A DNA stretch of 64,000 nucleotides, taken from contig NZ_CP129380.1 of the NCBI RefSeq assembly GCF_030435705.1, forward strand, positions 124,001 to 188,000, given 5' to 3'. This stretch comes from Rhizobium sp. SSA_523. GTDB taxonomy: Bacteria; Pseudomonadota; Alphaproteobacteria; Rhizobiales; Rhizobiaceae. The notes under the pieces are model-generated. The model was not told where the DNA came from, made no database searches, and saw only the letters and a program-made list of their open reading frames with translations. Positions within the stretch are counted from its first letter, which is position 1. Each line of letters begins with the position of its first letter. The translations under genes were made by a program, and so were the position numbers. Positions 48,507-57,259 of this stretch are shown one piece after another.

Positions 48507-49094
48507 CAGGACTTGCTCGGAAAACCCCACTCCTGGGCCAAACATCAGGCGGAAGCGGGAAGGCGCCGCCTTTCATACGCGGGTCTTTAAAATTAGCGTT
48601 TCATGATTGACATTGAGTAAAGCGGCGGCAGCAGGCGGCCAAAGTAATTCTTAGAAATTGCCGGCAAGTCTCCCTCCCGGCATGCCCCTGCAACGGGTGG
48701 CTGCGGCCGTGAGGCGGCAATGACGGGCTTTGATCGGCGTCTCTCCCCATCTGCAATCCCAAGTGGCTCATCGCCACACCCCAGGCCTGGCAGGCAGCGG
48801 CTACCTGGCAGACAATATGATCCAAGACAATGAATGAGATTACTCAGTTCACCAGCATCCGGCCTGGTTCCTTGCCGGCTGCTTACCTCGGCGGCACGCA
48901 TCAGTTCGCCGAGCGGGCGGCATCGCTCCTCGAGCAAATCCCGCACGCGCCATCTATTCCGACCTTGCGTCGGAATGGGCGGCGTCTTTTTTCGGCGATC
49001 GTTGATCCCGAAGACCAAGGTTATCGACGACAGGTCCGGCGACGTGGCGACACTCTTGAAGGCGCTAAACTTCAACTTCAGCCGATCAGCGCTT
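48507..49094. other. intergenic region, no recognised gene
   Basis: About 590 bases up to a truncated IS3 end. Open frames occur on both strands (e.g. 48593-49075 minus, 48830-49132 plus), but neither shows a domain. It may be decayed DNA next to the insertion. Confidence 0.4.
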
Positions 49095-49480
49095 TGAACC
49101 GCACCGGGTTTGCCGGAGGCTCCAACTTCTGAGAAAGTGGAGCCATTATGAGCAAGACAACGAATAAGTTTTCACCTGAAGTCCGTCAACGTGCCATTCG
49201 TATGGTGCTGGATCACGAAGCCGAGCACCCTTCGCGGTGGGCTGCCGTTTCATCTATTGCGGCCAAGATCGGCTGCTCGCCCGCCACGCTGCATGAATGG
49301 GTGAAGAAGACCGAGGTCGACACCGGCAAACGAGCAGGCCTGCCGAGCGACGTGGCCGAGAAGATGAAGGCTCTGGAGCGTGAGAACCGCGAGCTTCGTC
49401 AAGCCAACGAGATATTGCGCAAGGCGTCTGCTTATTTCGCCCAGGCGGAGCTCGACCGCCCCTTCAAGCGATGATGGCGA
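49095..49480 (+). mobile_element. truncated IS3 family element (left end plus orfA)
   Basis: Starts TGAACCGCACCGGGTTTGCC at 49095, a typical IS3 terminal repeat, and contains an intact orfA. The element breaks just after the orfA stop; orfB and the right end are missing, and the sequence continues into the 3' end of a nuclease-like gene. It appears to mark one edge of a deletion. Confidence 0.8.
49148..49474 (+). CDS. IS3 family transposase OrfA
   Basis: 108 residues. [43 protein letters not shown]; leucine-zipper: [20 protein letters not shown], then [16 protein letters not shown]. It is the DNA-binding half of an IS3 transposase; the catalytic OrfB that should follow is absent. Confidence 0.92.
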   Translation: MSKTTNKFSPEVRQRAIRMVLDHEAEHPSRWAAVSSIAAKIGCSPATLHEWVKKTEVDTGKRAGLPSDVAEKMKALERENRELRQANEILRKASAYFAQAELDRPFKR

Positions 49481-49799
49481 AGGCCTGCTGAACACATTTG
49501 ATGTCCGCGGGTCTTCTTCCAACCCTTACCTCAACGGCGACTGTTTGATTTCTTCCGTCGATCAACCCGCTAAAGTAACAGTCGACGCCTTGATCGCCGC
49601 CAACGAAACCAGATTGGGTTACTTCGTAGCCGCAGGCGTCAAATATCCTTCTGACGAGCTGCTCAGCATCCTGAGGCGCCAGAGGTTGTTCGCCATTCTC
49701 GAAGCGATCGATAAGTCCCAGCGCAGCGTTTAGCTTATCCGCTGTGATGCCGGTCATGGTTCGGCTCCGGTGAACGTCTGGATCCTTCGCGGTTGCCAT
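49464..49799 (-). pseudogene. Mrr/PD-(D/E)XK-like nuclease gene truncated by IS3
   Basis: Frame from the ATG at 49797-49799, overlapping the AbiEii stop by one base (TGATG). It reads MTGITADKLNAALGLIDRFE, FDACGYEVTQSGFVGGDQGV, DCYFSG, then QTVAVEVRVGRRPADI and stops at the IS3 junction. The order Gly/Asp (GDQGVD), strand, then a second acidic/basic motif (VEVR) resembles Mrr-like restriction nucleases. The C-terminal part is lost. The function is inferred only from this fragment. Confidence 0.6.
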
Positions 49800-50914
49800 C
49801 AAAGTGAAGGCTTATCCGCGGTTGAGTTGAGATGAGCCTCCAACTCCTGAATACTGGTCATGACCGACACAAATTCAGGCGGCGTCCCAAATATCATGGC
49901 AGACATTCTCTCGTAGTCGGCTTTGAGTTTGTTACGCATCTCGGGCGTGGGCACCAGCCGAAAACTACCGGGCACGGCTCGATCATATCGATGGTCCGGT
50001 GCGCGAAACATTAGCTCTTTATGCCGGCGGCAAGCCTCAGCGAGATCGAGCATCGATGCAGTGGCCTTGCCGTAGTCAGGATTCGTCCAAATTTGATGAA
50101 CATCATAGTAGTGGCGCGAGTATCGATTGAGGTCTGGGACTTTCAGCTCAGGACTATCCTGTATGCTTCGTTTTTCCGTCATCTCCGTCATCGCGTGAAG
50201 GATCAGCACTTTCTCCCAAAAAGTGCGCTCCGGCTTGACGGTCGTTACATTGTGCACCGTCAGGTCAGTGCCCTTTCTCATTTCCGAAGCAACGTATGGA
50301 ATGATCTCTCGCCTCTCGGCCGGAACGGGATCTGGGCGTGCCCCGCCTTCGATGCGCACTGCCGCCTCGACATAACCGCCGCTGGTGTCAAACACACTTT
50401 TGTATCCAAGAACCAGCACATCGAGCGCCTCCTTCTTTCGGTAGAGATCGTATCCGAAGTCGAGCGAGAAATGTCCCGATTGCCCGGCCTCTCCCTCGAC
50501 CGCGGCGATTTCCTCATCGAGCGAACGCTTGAGCGGTCCGGACATGTAATGGCGTGCTGCCTCGTCGACCTGCTCGGCAAGAGCCTTCTGCTGCTGATTG
50601 ACGGAGGGAAGGGCTGCGATATCTGCCTCCAGCGGAACTTTTAAATCTGCTTTGTAGATGCCGATGTCGATGTCTTCGGAGAAACGCTTTATCAGGCTAT
50701 ATGCTTTGCTGAGGCTGGTGCCGCCTTTGAAGTAAAGGCCGATCGCATCATCCTTGCGCCGGTTGAACAAGAAGTCCAGCACCCAGCAGACATACAGATC
50801 CTTCTCGATGTTCTCGGCACGCGTTTCCAGGTCTGACGCAGCGGCGGAGAATAGTGCTCTCCGCTCGTCAGCGCTCGAGCGAAGGATATCAACGAAACTC
50901 TGACGCATGTTCAT
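49799..50914 (-). CDS. abiEii: AbiEii/AbiGii nucleotidyltransferase toxin
   Basis: 371 residues. GLYFKGGTSLSKAYSLIKRF (residues 59-78) followed by SEDIDIGIYK (79-88) is the DUF1814 nucleotidyltransferase signature (GGTxLxK...R.SxDID). A later KPERTFWEKVLILHAM is the third motif. AbiEii acts by nucleotidylating tRNA or related targets and halts growth in phage-infected cells. It overlaps the AbiEi gene by 26 bases. Confidence 0.9.
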   Translation of the reverse strand: MNMRQSFVDILRSSADERRALFSAAASDLETRAENIEKDLYVCWVLDFLFNRRKDDAIGLYFKGGTSLSKAYSLIKRFSEDIDIGIYKADLKVPLEADIAALPSVNQQQKALAEQVDEAARHYMSGPLKRSLDEEIAAVEGEAGQSGHFSLDFGYDLYRKKEALDVLVLGYKSVFDTSGGYVEAAVRIEGGARPDPVPAERREIIPYVASEMRKGTDLTVHNVTTVKPERTFWEKVLILHAMTEMTEKRSIQDSPELKVPDLNRYSRHYYDVHQIWTNPDYGKATASMLDLAEACRRHKELMFRAPDHRYDRAVPGSFRLVPTPEMRNKLKADYERMSAMIFGTPPEFVSVMTSIQELEAHLNSTADKPSL

Positions 50915-51629
50915 CTATTCCCTCGCGGCCCGGCGGAGTGCTTCCGTCTTCCTGGGGCGGCGGATCGGCGGTTATGGTCTCCACCGCCTGGTACATCCAG
51001 GCTGGGATGGCGTGGATGTTTTCGCGAAGATCCTCGACGATCGGCTGCCTATGGGGGCTTCGTGCCAGGTAGCGTACGATACCATCGACAACTGCCTCCA
51101 GATTGGCGCGCTCGTCGCGAAACCAATGGAGGGCCTGGATCACTCGCATTGCCGGCCGGCCCGCCCAAAACGCAGTCTTTGCCGAAATGCGCTTGAAGTC
51201 CAAGATGTAGATCACGGGCTTCGTGGCCTCGGTATCGCCGGCATTGGCCTCGATCTCGATGGTTCGGGGATATGCGTCCGCATAGATTGTAGACCTGGCG
51301 GGGACGGCCGTCGTCAGGCCAAGATCATTGGCAGCCGTCATGCCATCGACGCAAACACGAAGCTTGTCACGTCGTGCGATGGCATCGATGAATGAGGCGC
51401 GTGGCGGAAATACCATCTTGCCGGTCAGTTGGCTGATAGTTGGTTTGTCGTAAAGACCACGATGAGGGCGGCGGATGTCGCCGCGATTGGTCAACCTCTG
51501 CAGGGCCTTTTCGACGGCATTAGGCGTTGCAATGTCGAGAAAATCGGAACGGGACCAAACGCCCGAAGGTGCCGCACCTGCGATCCTTTGGTGAATGCGT
51601 TCCAGAGTGTCCGACGTGGGATCCGGCAT
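50889..51629 (-). CDS. abiEi: AbiEi-like type IV antitoxin (DUF6088)
   Basis: 246 residues from the ATG at 51627-51629; an ATG at 51635 is possible. N-terminal winged HTH: SDFLDIATPNAVEKALQRLT then NRGDIRRPHRGLYDKP. The following part matches the AbiEi C-terminal region (FIDAIARRDKLRVCVDGMTA, YILDFKRISAKTAFWAGRPA). AbiEi represses the operon by binding inverted repeats; two 30-bp palindromes lie directly upstream. It should block AbiEii through transcriptional and functional control. Confidence 0.85.
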   Translation of the reverse strand: MPDPTSDTLERIHQRIAGAAPSGVWSRSDFLDIATPNAVEKALQRLTNRGDIRRPHRGLYDKPTISQLTGKMVFPPRASFIDAIARRDKLRVCVDGMTAANDLGLTTAVPARSTIYADAYPRTIEIEANAGDTEATKPVIYILDFKRISAKTAFWAGRPAMRVIQALHWFRDERANLEAVVDGIVRYLARSPHRQPIVEDLRENIHAIPAWMYQAVETITADPPPQEDGSTPPGREGIDEHASEFR

Positions 51630-51644
51630 AATCATCCTACTTTT

Positions 51645-51674
51645 TGACCAAAGATTATATACAAATTTTGGTCA
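51645..51674. promoter_or_regulatory. AbiE operator palindrome 1
   Basis: 30-bp element with arms TGACCAAA (51645-51652) and TTTGGTCA (51667-51674) and a 14-base A+T-rich centre. It lies 10 bases upstream of the first AbiEi ATG (51635), overlapping the ribosome-binding and promoter region. Confidence 0.75.
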
Positions 51675-51696
51675 CAAGGCGCAATAGGTTCACAAA

Positions 51697-51726
51697 TGAC
51701 CAATATTTAGATACAAAAATTGGTCA
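51697..51726. promoter_or_regulatory. AbiE operator palindrome 2
   Basis: 30-bp element with arms TGACCAAT (51697-51704) and ATTGGTCA (51719-51726). Same arm sequence and same 14-base spacer length as the first palindrome, and 52 bases away from it (about five helical turns), so both could be bound on one face. It lies 14 bases after the upstream nuclease gene stop. Confidence 0.75.
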
Positions 51727-51739
51727 GTAATCGCATATC

Positions 51740-53232
51740 TCACGCCTTCATGTAGTGCTTTTGAAAGGCGGTGGTCAGACCCTTGTCGTTCGTCTCCTTG
51801 CACATGGCATGAATAGCTGGGGCGAGTTTTAACCCAAGCGTATATCGGCTTGGTTTGACGGTTTTCTTCGCGACGTCGAACATTTCTAAAGCTGCTGCAG
51901 ACAGTGATCCGGTGGCCCAGAATTCAAAGTGGACTTTCAGGTTTTTCCAATCTGGATGGTTTTTGATGGCGCTGAAGGCCGTCGGCACGTTGTGCTGTAA
52001 CCATCGCTTGAATTCATTGTCGGGGATTTCGCCGTAGGGACTGTAGCCTTTGCACTCGAAGAGGTGAATTGAGGCATTGCCATAAATCGCCACGACATCC
52101 ACCTCGGCCTGCTTCGCATCATTCTTGAAGATGCGGTTCATCTTGATATCCCACGAGATAGTTTTCCGGACTATATCGGCTGCGAGGTATTCGAACAGCG
52201 TACCGCGAAGTTGTGTGGACGCCCCTTCGATCTTACCAAGCTTGCTGAAAAGTTCGTCGAACCTCGCAGGGTCGATTGCAGATGTTGCAGCTTGACGCAG
52301 AACGTGGTCAGCTCCTTCAGCCCAGCGGCGATTTCGTCTCCAAACAGATTTCCCGGTGTTGCCGCTATAATCCCGTTCTGCTTGGCAAGCATGAACGCGT
52401 CATGCGAATAGGAATCGGCGACGAACATCTGGATGGTAGCCCCGACGTTACGAAGTGCACGCAGCGAATGGCATTTTTGAAGAAACGGCCGAATTCCCCC
52501 GACTCCGACCTCTTCGCCGAGAAGAATATCGCAGGCAAGAAATCCCGGCTTCTGTTTGCCGTCGTCACCCTTCGTCAGAAAGCTCAAATAAGATGGCGCC
52601 GTGAGGTCCCACGCAAACGTGCCGACCCTTGGCAGCGTCTCTCCATCGCGTGTGGACACCTTTTCATAACTGACGAGACCGAGTTTCCTGCTCCAATCAC
52701 TGATGGCCTTGAGCAGTACGGACTCTGTAATCAGCCTCGCTCGAACATCTTGCGCCAAGGATTCGTAACGGCCGTCGTACTGGCTGAACACGATGCATTC
52801 CCCAATGCCGCTGACAAGAACCTTATCCAGCAGTTGCGCCTGCTTCAGCCGGTTGAAGATCGTATCGGGTGATAAATGCCGTGCCTGCATCATTGGAGCG
52901 CCACACGCGATCGCAAAATGCTTTGTGGGAAGCAGCCCGCCACGTTGCAAGATCGCCTCGAGGGCCAACCCGTATGCTGACCGTGTTCTGATCAATGCCT
53001 CGACGAGATTTTCCCAATATTGCGGGGATCCGTAATGCTGCTGCAGATAGATAAAGCGGGCCTTTCGGGGGAAGGTGATATACGCGAGACGTTTTACTGC
53101 GGTCCGTGTTCGGGAAACGCGCTGCCTCGCGGCATCCGGTTTCAAACCGTGGTTGTCGATCAGGAATTGTGCCACATCGCTTGTAAGCGAGGGGCCATGA
53201 GCCGACAGATAGTCCAGAACTGCATCACTCAC
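51740..53232 (-). pseudogene. PD-(D/E)XK nuclease-like defence protein, frameshifted
   Basis: Two frames make one protein of about 497 codons. The 5' part (353 codons from 53232) begins MSDAVLDYLSAHGPSLTSDV with a possible winged-helix segment (FLIDNHGLKPDAARQRVSRT). It goes out of frame after KLQHLQS; the other frame continues DPARFDELFSKLGKIEGAST, RGTLFEYLAADIVRKTISWD, then MNRIFKNDAKQAEVDVVAIY and HLFECKGYSPYGE. Asp in VDVV and ECK form a PD-(D/E)XK catalytic pattern. A 1-base change near 52285-52295 restores the frame. The role is unknown; its place beside AbiE suggests defence. Confidence 0.72.
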
Positions 53233-53557
53233 AGGGAAATCTCGCTGTCACACAGCGCTATTAATAACTTACGTACATGATAGCCAAAAGCCTTTTTTCG
53301 CGGGCCAAGCTATGACATTGTTTTGCAAGATAAAAATAGCATACTTTGTCAACGCTTTCTTCCGTCAATGTCACAGTCGATGAAAGTATGGCTGAATATC
53401 GTTCCAATTTCTCGGTCAATAATGGCACCATCACCTTCTGGCGCGGCGAATTCGATCGGCCGATTTACACGAGCGGGAGCGCGTGCCGATGCACAGTCCC
53501 AGAGCATGTAGATTATTGAAGCAGCTGCGCCTTGATCGCCTGTCCGACAATGGTCAA
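53233..53557. other. intergenic region, no gene seen
   Basis: Spacer upstream of the frameshifted nuclease gene. It is A+T-rich at 53260-53345 and should hold the nuclease promoter. A short plus-strand frame at 53390-53510 has no recognised domain. Confidence 0.5.
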
Positions 53558-53785
53558 CTACAGCACCGGTTCGCCGCGGATGAAGCTTTCCTCGACCAGC
53601 TCCATCTTTTCCAGCCGCTCGACGAGCTTCTCCGACAGCCGCTTGTCACCCACGAGCCAACCGCGGCCGACATTTCTTTGCCGCCGAAAAAATGCGATTG
53701 CTCTCAGCGCTTCTTCTTGCGTCCGCGTGAGGCTACGTAGCATCTCCCCGGCCGCCGGATGGTCTACCGTGTTTTGCATGGTCAC
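53558..53785 (-). CDS. hypothetical protein, small
   Basis: 75 residues. MLRSLTRTQEEALRAIAFFR and RQRNVGRGWLVGDKRLSEKL then VERLEKMELVEESFIRGEPV. It has the look of a small winged-helix-like basic protein, but no family is assigned. Its start overlaps the stop of the preceding minus-strand gene (ATGA), so the two are co-translated. Confidence 0.6.
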   Translation of the reverse strand: MTMQNTVDHPAAGEMLRSLTRTQEEALRAIAFFRRQRNVGRGWLVGDKRLSEKLVERLEKMELVEESFIRGEPVL

Positions 53786-54024
53786 GGCCCTTCGCCTCTG
53801 TTTGATGTCCTATCGGCGCCGGGCCAATCGTTGGAAGGCTCCTCTATCGGTTCGTCCGCCGGATCAGGATCACGATCATAGGCGAGTTGTCGCTTTGCCA
53901 GAACGTCATGCAGCGTCTCTATGACACGTGCCGTTCCATAGCCCTCACTTGCGAAACGATCGATGATCTCAGCGACAACATCATCCAGTAGCTGAAACAG
54001 TCGTTCCGGACTTTTCGCGGTCAT
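53782..54024 (-). CDS. hypothetical protein, small
   Basis: 80 residues. PERLFQLLDDVVAEIIDRFA and YGTARVIETLHDVLAKRQLA form amphipathic helices; the C-terminal tail is acidic and Pro-rich (DPDPADEPIEEPSN). No family recognised. It is the middle of three small minus-strand genes, coupled to the downstream one. Confidence 0.6.
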   Translation of the reverse strand: MTAKSPERLFQLLDDVVAEIIDRFASEGYGTARVIETLHDVLAKRQLAYDRDPDPADEPIEEPSNDWPGADRTSNRGEGP

Positions 54025-54039
54025 GAACAGCCCTCTCGA

Positions 54040-54285
54040 TCAGGCACCAATCCGGCGTTGCTTCCAGTCCCTATACGGTGCCAGCAGCTGGCCGGGGAAG
54101 CGTTCCTCTATAGCCGTCTCCACCATCGCGATCTGAGCGAATACATCGCTGCCGTCGCGATTTTAGAGAGCGATGCTCTCGCTTGCCTCTTCAAGCTTCT
54201 GCATCATTGCAAACACTTCCTCGTCCGTCATCGCCCCCAAGCGATCCGCGAACTCTACGGCGTCGAATTCTGATTGACCGGGCAT
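54040..54285 (-). pseudogene. hypothetical small gene with a premature stop
   Basis: From the ATG at 54283-54285 the frame reads MPGQSEFDAVEFADRLGAMT, DEEVFAMMQKLEEASESIAL, then TAA at codon 41. It continues in the same frame without further stops: NRDGSDVFAQIAMVETAIEE, RFPGQLLAPYRDWKQRRIGA, stop at codon 82. A single base change would restore an 81-residue helical protein. It precedes the 80-residue gene by 15 bases. Confidence 0.65.
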
Positions 54286-54366
54286 CACGACTCTCCCATT
54301 TTTTCGCCAACGGCTATCACCTAGAATGGTGCGCCGGGTAACGGCGCCTCGTATCTCTGAGATATG

Positions 54367-55143
54367 CTATCCATCATCCAGTTCAATCCAGACTGGGGCA
54401 TGGTCGCTGGTGTGCTCCCATGCGCGCGCGAACTTGTCGACGCCGCAGGTCTGCAGTCGCTCCCGTAGCGAGGGACTGAGCAGGAAATGGTCGATACGAA
54501 GGCCGGCATCGCGGGTGAAGGCATTACGGAAATACTTCCAGAACGTATAGATCCGCTCTTCCGGATGCAGCAGCCGAACAGCGTCCGTCCAGCCCATGGC
54601 AATCAGCTCGCCATAGGCTGCCCGTACTTCCGGCCGAAACAGGGCATCGTCGCGCCAACGCTCCGGCTTGTAGACATCGAGATCGGTCGGCATGACGTTG
54701 AAGTCTCCGACCAGGGCGACCGGCACATCGAGTTCGAACAGCTCTGCCGCATAGGAATGCAGCCGCTCGAACCAGCGGAGTTTGTAGTCGAACTTCGGCC
54801 CTGGTGCCGGATTGCCGTTCGGAAGATAAAGGCAGCCGACGACGATCCCGTCGATGGCAGCCTCGATATAACGGCTATGGCTATCATCAGGATCGCCCGG
54901 AAGCCCACGACGGGTCTCGCGCGGCTCCTGATCTCGGGCAAGGATAGCAACGCCATTCCAGGATTTTTGACCGTGCCAGATGGCGCCATAGCCGGCGCGC
55001 TCGATCTCACGGCGCGGAAACTTCTCGTCCGGCGCCTTCAGCTCCTGCAGGCACACGACATCAGGCTTCGCCTCGGCGAGCCACCGCAGCAGGACGTCGA
55101 GCCGGCCGTTGATGCCGTTGACGTTATAGGTGGCGAGCTTCAC
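54367..55143 (-). CDS. xth: exodeoxyribonuclease III
   Basis: 258 residues, typical length. Conserved motifs: KLATYNVNGINGRLDVLLRW (Asn), CLQELKAPDEKFPR (catalytic Glu), YIEAAIDGIVVGCLYLPNG (Tyr region), VALVGDFNVMPTDLDVY (Asp/Asn), and the end LRIDHFLLSPSL with WEHTSDHAPVW (Asp-His). It is an AP endonuclease and 3'-5' exonuclease for base-excision repair. It heads the repair island. Confidence 0.95.
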   Translation of the reverse strand: MKLATYNVNGINGRLDVLLRWLAEAKPDVVCLQELKAPDEKFPRREIERAGYGAIWHGQKSWNGVAILARDQEPRETRRGLPGDPDDSHSRYIEAAIDGIVVGCLYLPNGNPAPGPKFDYKLRWFERLHSYAAELFELDVPVALVGDFNVMPTDLDVYKPERWRDDALFRPEVRAAYGELIAMGWTDAVRLLHPEERIYTFWKYFRNAFTRDAGLRIDHFLLSPSLRERLQTCGVDKFARAWEHTSDHAPVWIELDDG

Positions 55144-55155
55144 TAAGCGCTTCCG

Positions 55156-55332
55156 TCAGTGCTTGCGATCACCCTTGTCGCCCTGACCGGGTTTGGCATC
55201 ATGCTTGGCGTCGTGGCGAGCGTCAGCGGACAGCGACCGCGAGACGTCGACGCTCTCCTTGAACTTTCCTTCCTTGTCACGGCGGACATACCGCTTGTCG
55301 GTTCCGGTATCGATCAGTTCGCGCTTGCTCAT
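55156..55332 (-). CDS. small hypothetical protein
   Basis: 58 residues. ATG at 55330-55332 with AGGAGT upstream. It reads MSKRELIDTGTDKRYVRRDK, EGKFKESVDVSRSLSADARH, DAKHDAKPGQGDKGDRKH. Highly charged, Lys/Asp-rich, with no membrane segment. From memory, similar short proteins (RELIDTGTDKRYVRRD) are common in rhizobial genomes; their function is unknown. It ends 13 bases before the ExoIII start, on the same strand. Confidence 0.8.
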   Translation of the reverse strand: MSKRELIDTGTDKRYVRRDKEGKFKESVDVSRSLSADARHDAKHDAKPGQGDKGDRKH

Positions 55333-55531
55333 GTCAGGACTCCTTCAGGGTTGTTCCAGGAAGAAACGCGCTTGGCCACGAAAAGATGCACCGGAATTAA
55401 TAGCCTAACCCGGACTCGCAAAACGAGCGGCGCGAATTGTTCTAAGTCCTTGAAAAATGATTCGTTTCGACTCGGAACAATTACATTCTGATTCGCTTGA
55501 ATCGCTTAAGTTGCGTGAGGAGTTTTGCGTC

Positions 55532-56431
55532 ATGGTTGCCCCAAGAGCGAATTGGAAAGGCTTCATCAAATTCGGAGAGGTGTCGTGCCCGGTGGCGCTC
55601 TATACCGCGGCCTCCTCTTCGGAACGCATCGCCTTCAACACGTTGAACCGCAAGACGGGCAACCGGGTGAGGCGTGAGTTCGTCGACAGCGAGACCGGCG
55701 ATCCCGTCGAACGGGACGATCAGGTCAAGGGCTACGAGATCGAAAACGGCCAATACATCATCCTCGAGCCCGAGGAAGTGGCGGCCGCGGTTCCCGACAG
55801 CGACAAGACGCTGAAGATCGATGCTTTCATCCCCTGCAACGAGATCGATGGGGTCTATTTCGACAAGCCGTACTATCTGGCGCCGGACAAGATGGGCACG
55901 GATGCCTTTGTGCTTTTGCGCGACGGCATGAAAAAAGCCAAGGTTGCCGCGATCGCTCGCACGGTCCTCTTCCGCCGTGTGCGTACAGTTCTCATCCGGC
56001 CGCACGGCAAAGGGCTGATCGCCACCACCCTCAACTTCGACTACGAGGTGCGCTCCTCCGAAGAGGCGTTCGAGGAACTGCCAGACCTGAAGATCGAAGG
56101 CGAAATGCTTGAGCTCGCAGAGCACATCATCGGCACCAAGAAGGGCAGCTTCGACGCCAGCACCTTCGACGATCGCTACGAAGCTGCCGTCGCCGAACTG
56201 GTGAAGGCCAAGATCGAGGGCAGGGCGCTTCCGAAGAAGAAGGCGCCACCCGCCTCGAAACCTAGCGACCTCCTGCAGGCGCTTCGGGAGAGCGCTGGCA
56301 TTGGTGGAAATAAGGCCGAACCGAAGCGGACGGCGGCCAACGCCAACGAGGGCACGTCGCGTCAGAAGGCGGCAAAGCCCGCCGCTGCCAAAACCAAGTC
56401 CACGGCGTCGCAAGCCCGCCGCGCTGGTTGA
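55532..56431 (+). CDS. ku: Ku protein, end-binding (copy 1)
   Basis: 299 residues from the ATG at 55532, which has GAGGAG 9 bases upstream; a start at 55457 would add a non-family extension. APRANWKGFIKFGEVSCPVA is the Ku N-terminus, followed by the ring-forming core (FNTLNRKTGNRVRREFVDSE, QVKGYEIENGQYIILEPEEV). The C-terminal 60 residues are Lys-, Ala- and Ser-rich and likely bind DNA or recruit LigD. Bacterial Ku homodimers load on double-strand breaks and start NHEJ. Confidence 0.95.
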   Translation: MVAPRANWKGFIKFGEVSCPVALYTAASSSERIAFNTLNRKTGNRVRREFVDSETGDPVERDDQVKGYEIENGQYIILEPEEVAAAVPDSDKTLKIDAFIPCNEIDGVYFDKPYYLAPDKMGTDAFVLLRDGMKKAKVAAIARTVLFRRVRTVLIRPHGKGLIATTLNFDYEVRSSEEAFEELPDLKIEGEMLELAEHIIGTKKGSFDASTFDDRYEAAVAELVKAKIEGRALPKKKAPPASKPSDLLQALRESAGIGGNKAEPKRTAANANEGTSRQKAAKPAAAKTKSTASQARRAG

Positions 56432-56443
56432 TCGGAGGAGACC

Positions 56444-57259
56444 ATGGCAGTTCGCCCCTATTGGAAAGGCTATCTGAAGCTCTCGCTCGTCACCTGCCCG
56501 GTGCAGATGATGCCGGCGACCTCCGAGAGCGAAAAAGTTCGCTTTCACACACTCAACCGCGAGACCCAGAACCGCGTCGTCAGCCACTATGTGGATTCTG
56601 TCACCGGCAAGGAGGTGAAAGACGAGGACGAGGTCAAGGGTTACCAGCGTGGTGAGAACGACTACATCATCTTGGAAGACGACGAGCTGGAGAACGTCGC
56701 GCTCGACAGCACCAAGACGATCGACATCTCGACCTTTACACCGCGAGACAGTGTCGAATGGATCTGGCTCGACACCCCCTATTACCTGTCGCCCAACGAT
56801 CCCGTCGGGCAGGAGGCCTTCTCCGTCATCCGCGATGCGATGGAGGCGCAGGACATGGCCGGCATTTCACGGCTGGTAATTTCTCGCCGGGAACGCGCCG
56901 TCATGCTGGAGCCACGTGGAAAGGGTATCGTCCTCTGGACGCTACGCTATGGGGATGAAGTCCGTGACGAGGATGCCTATTTTGCCGGGATCGACGACGA
57001 CGAGACAGCGGACAGCGAAATGATGCCCCTTGTGCAGCAATTGATCAAAAAACAGACCCAGCACTGGAACCCCAAGATGGTCATCGATCCCGTGCAGGAT
57101 CGGTTGCTCGACATCATTGCGGACAAGAAGAAGGCGCTGAAGAAGACCTCAAGGACCAAGGCGAAAGCACCGGCCTCGGCGCCCGCACCGAACAACGTCA
57201 TCAACATCATGGATGCTTTGAAGAAGTCGGTCGCGGCCGAGACCCGGTCCAGCAAATGA
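56444..57259 (+). CDS. ku: Ku protein, end-binding (copy 2)
   Basis: 271 residues. Same core as the first copy (RPYWKGYLKLSLVTCPVQMM; FHTLNRETQNRVVSHYVDSV; EVKGYQRGENDYIILEDDEL). It begins 12 bases after the first Ku stop and overlaps the ligase by 4 bases, so the three are an operon. Divergence between the copies suggests a heterodimer or specialised roles, as known for rhizobia with several Ku proteins. Confidence 0.95.
   Translation: MAVRPYWKGYLKLSLVTCPVQMMPATSESEKVRFHTLNRETQNRVVSHYVDSVTGKEVKDEDEVKGYQRGENDYIILEDDELENVALDSTKTIDISTFTPRDSVEWIWLDTPYYLSPNDPVGQEAFSVIRDAMEAQDMAGISRLVISRRERAVMLEPRGKGIVLWTLRYGDEVRDEDAYFAGIDDDETADSEMMPLVQQLIKKQTQHWNPKMVIDPVQDRLLDIIADKKKALKKTSRTKAKAPASAPAPNNVINIMDALKKSVAAETRSSK

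Noticed and set aside
48593..49075. 160-codon minus-strand frame near the truncated IS3
   Set aside because: No domain; the overlapping opposite-strand frame is equally open, which is common in G+C-rich DNA.
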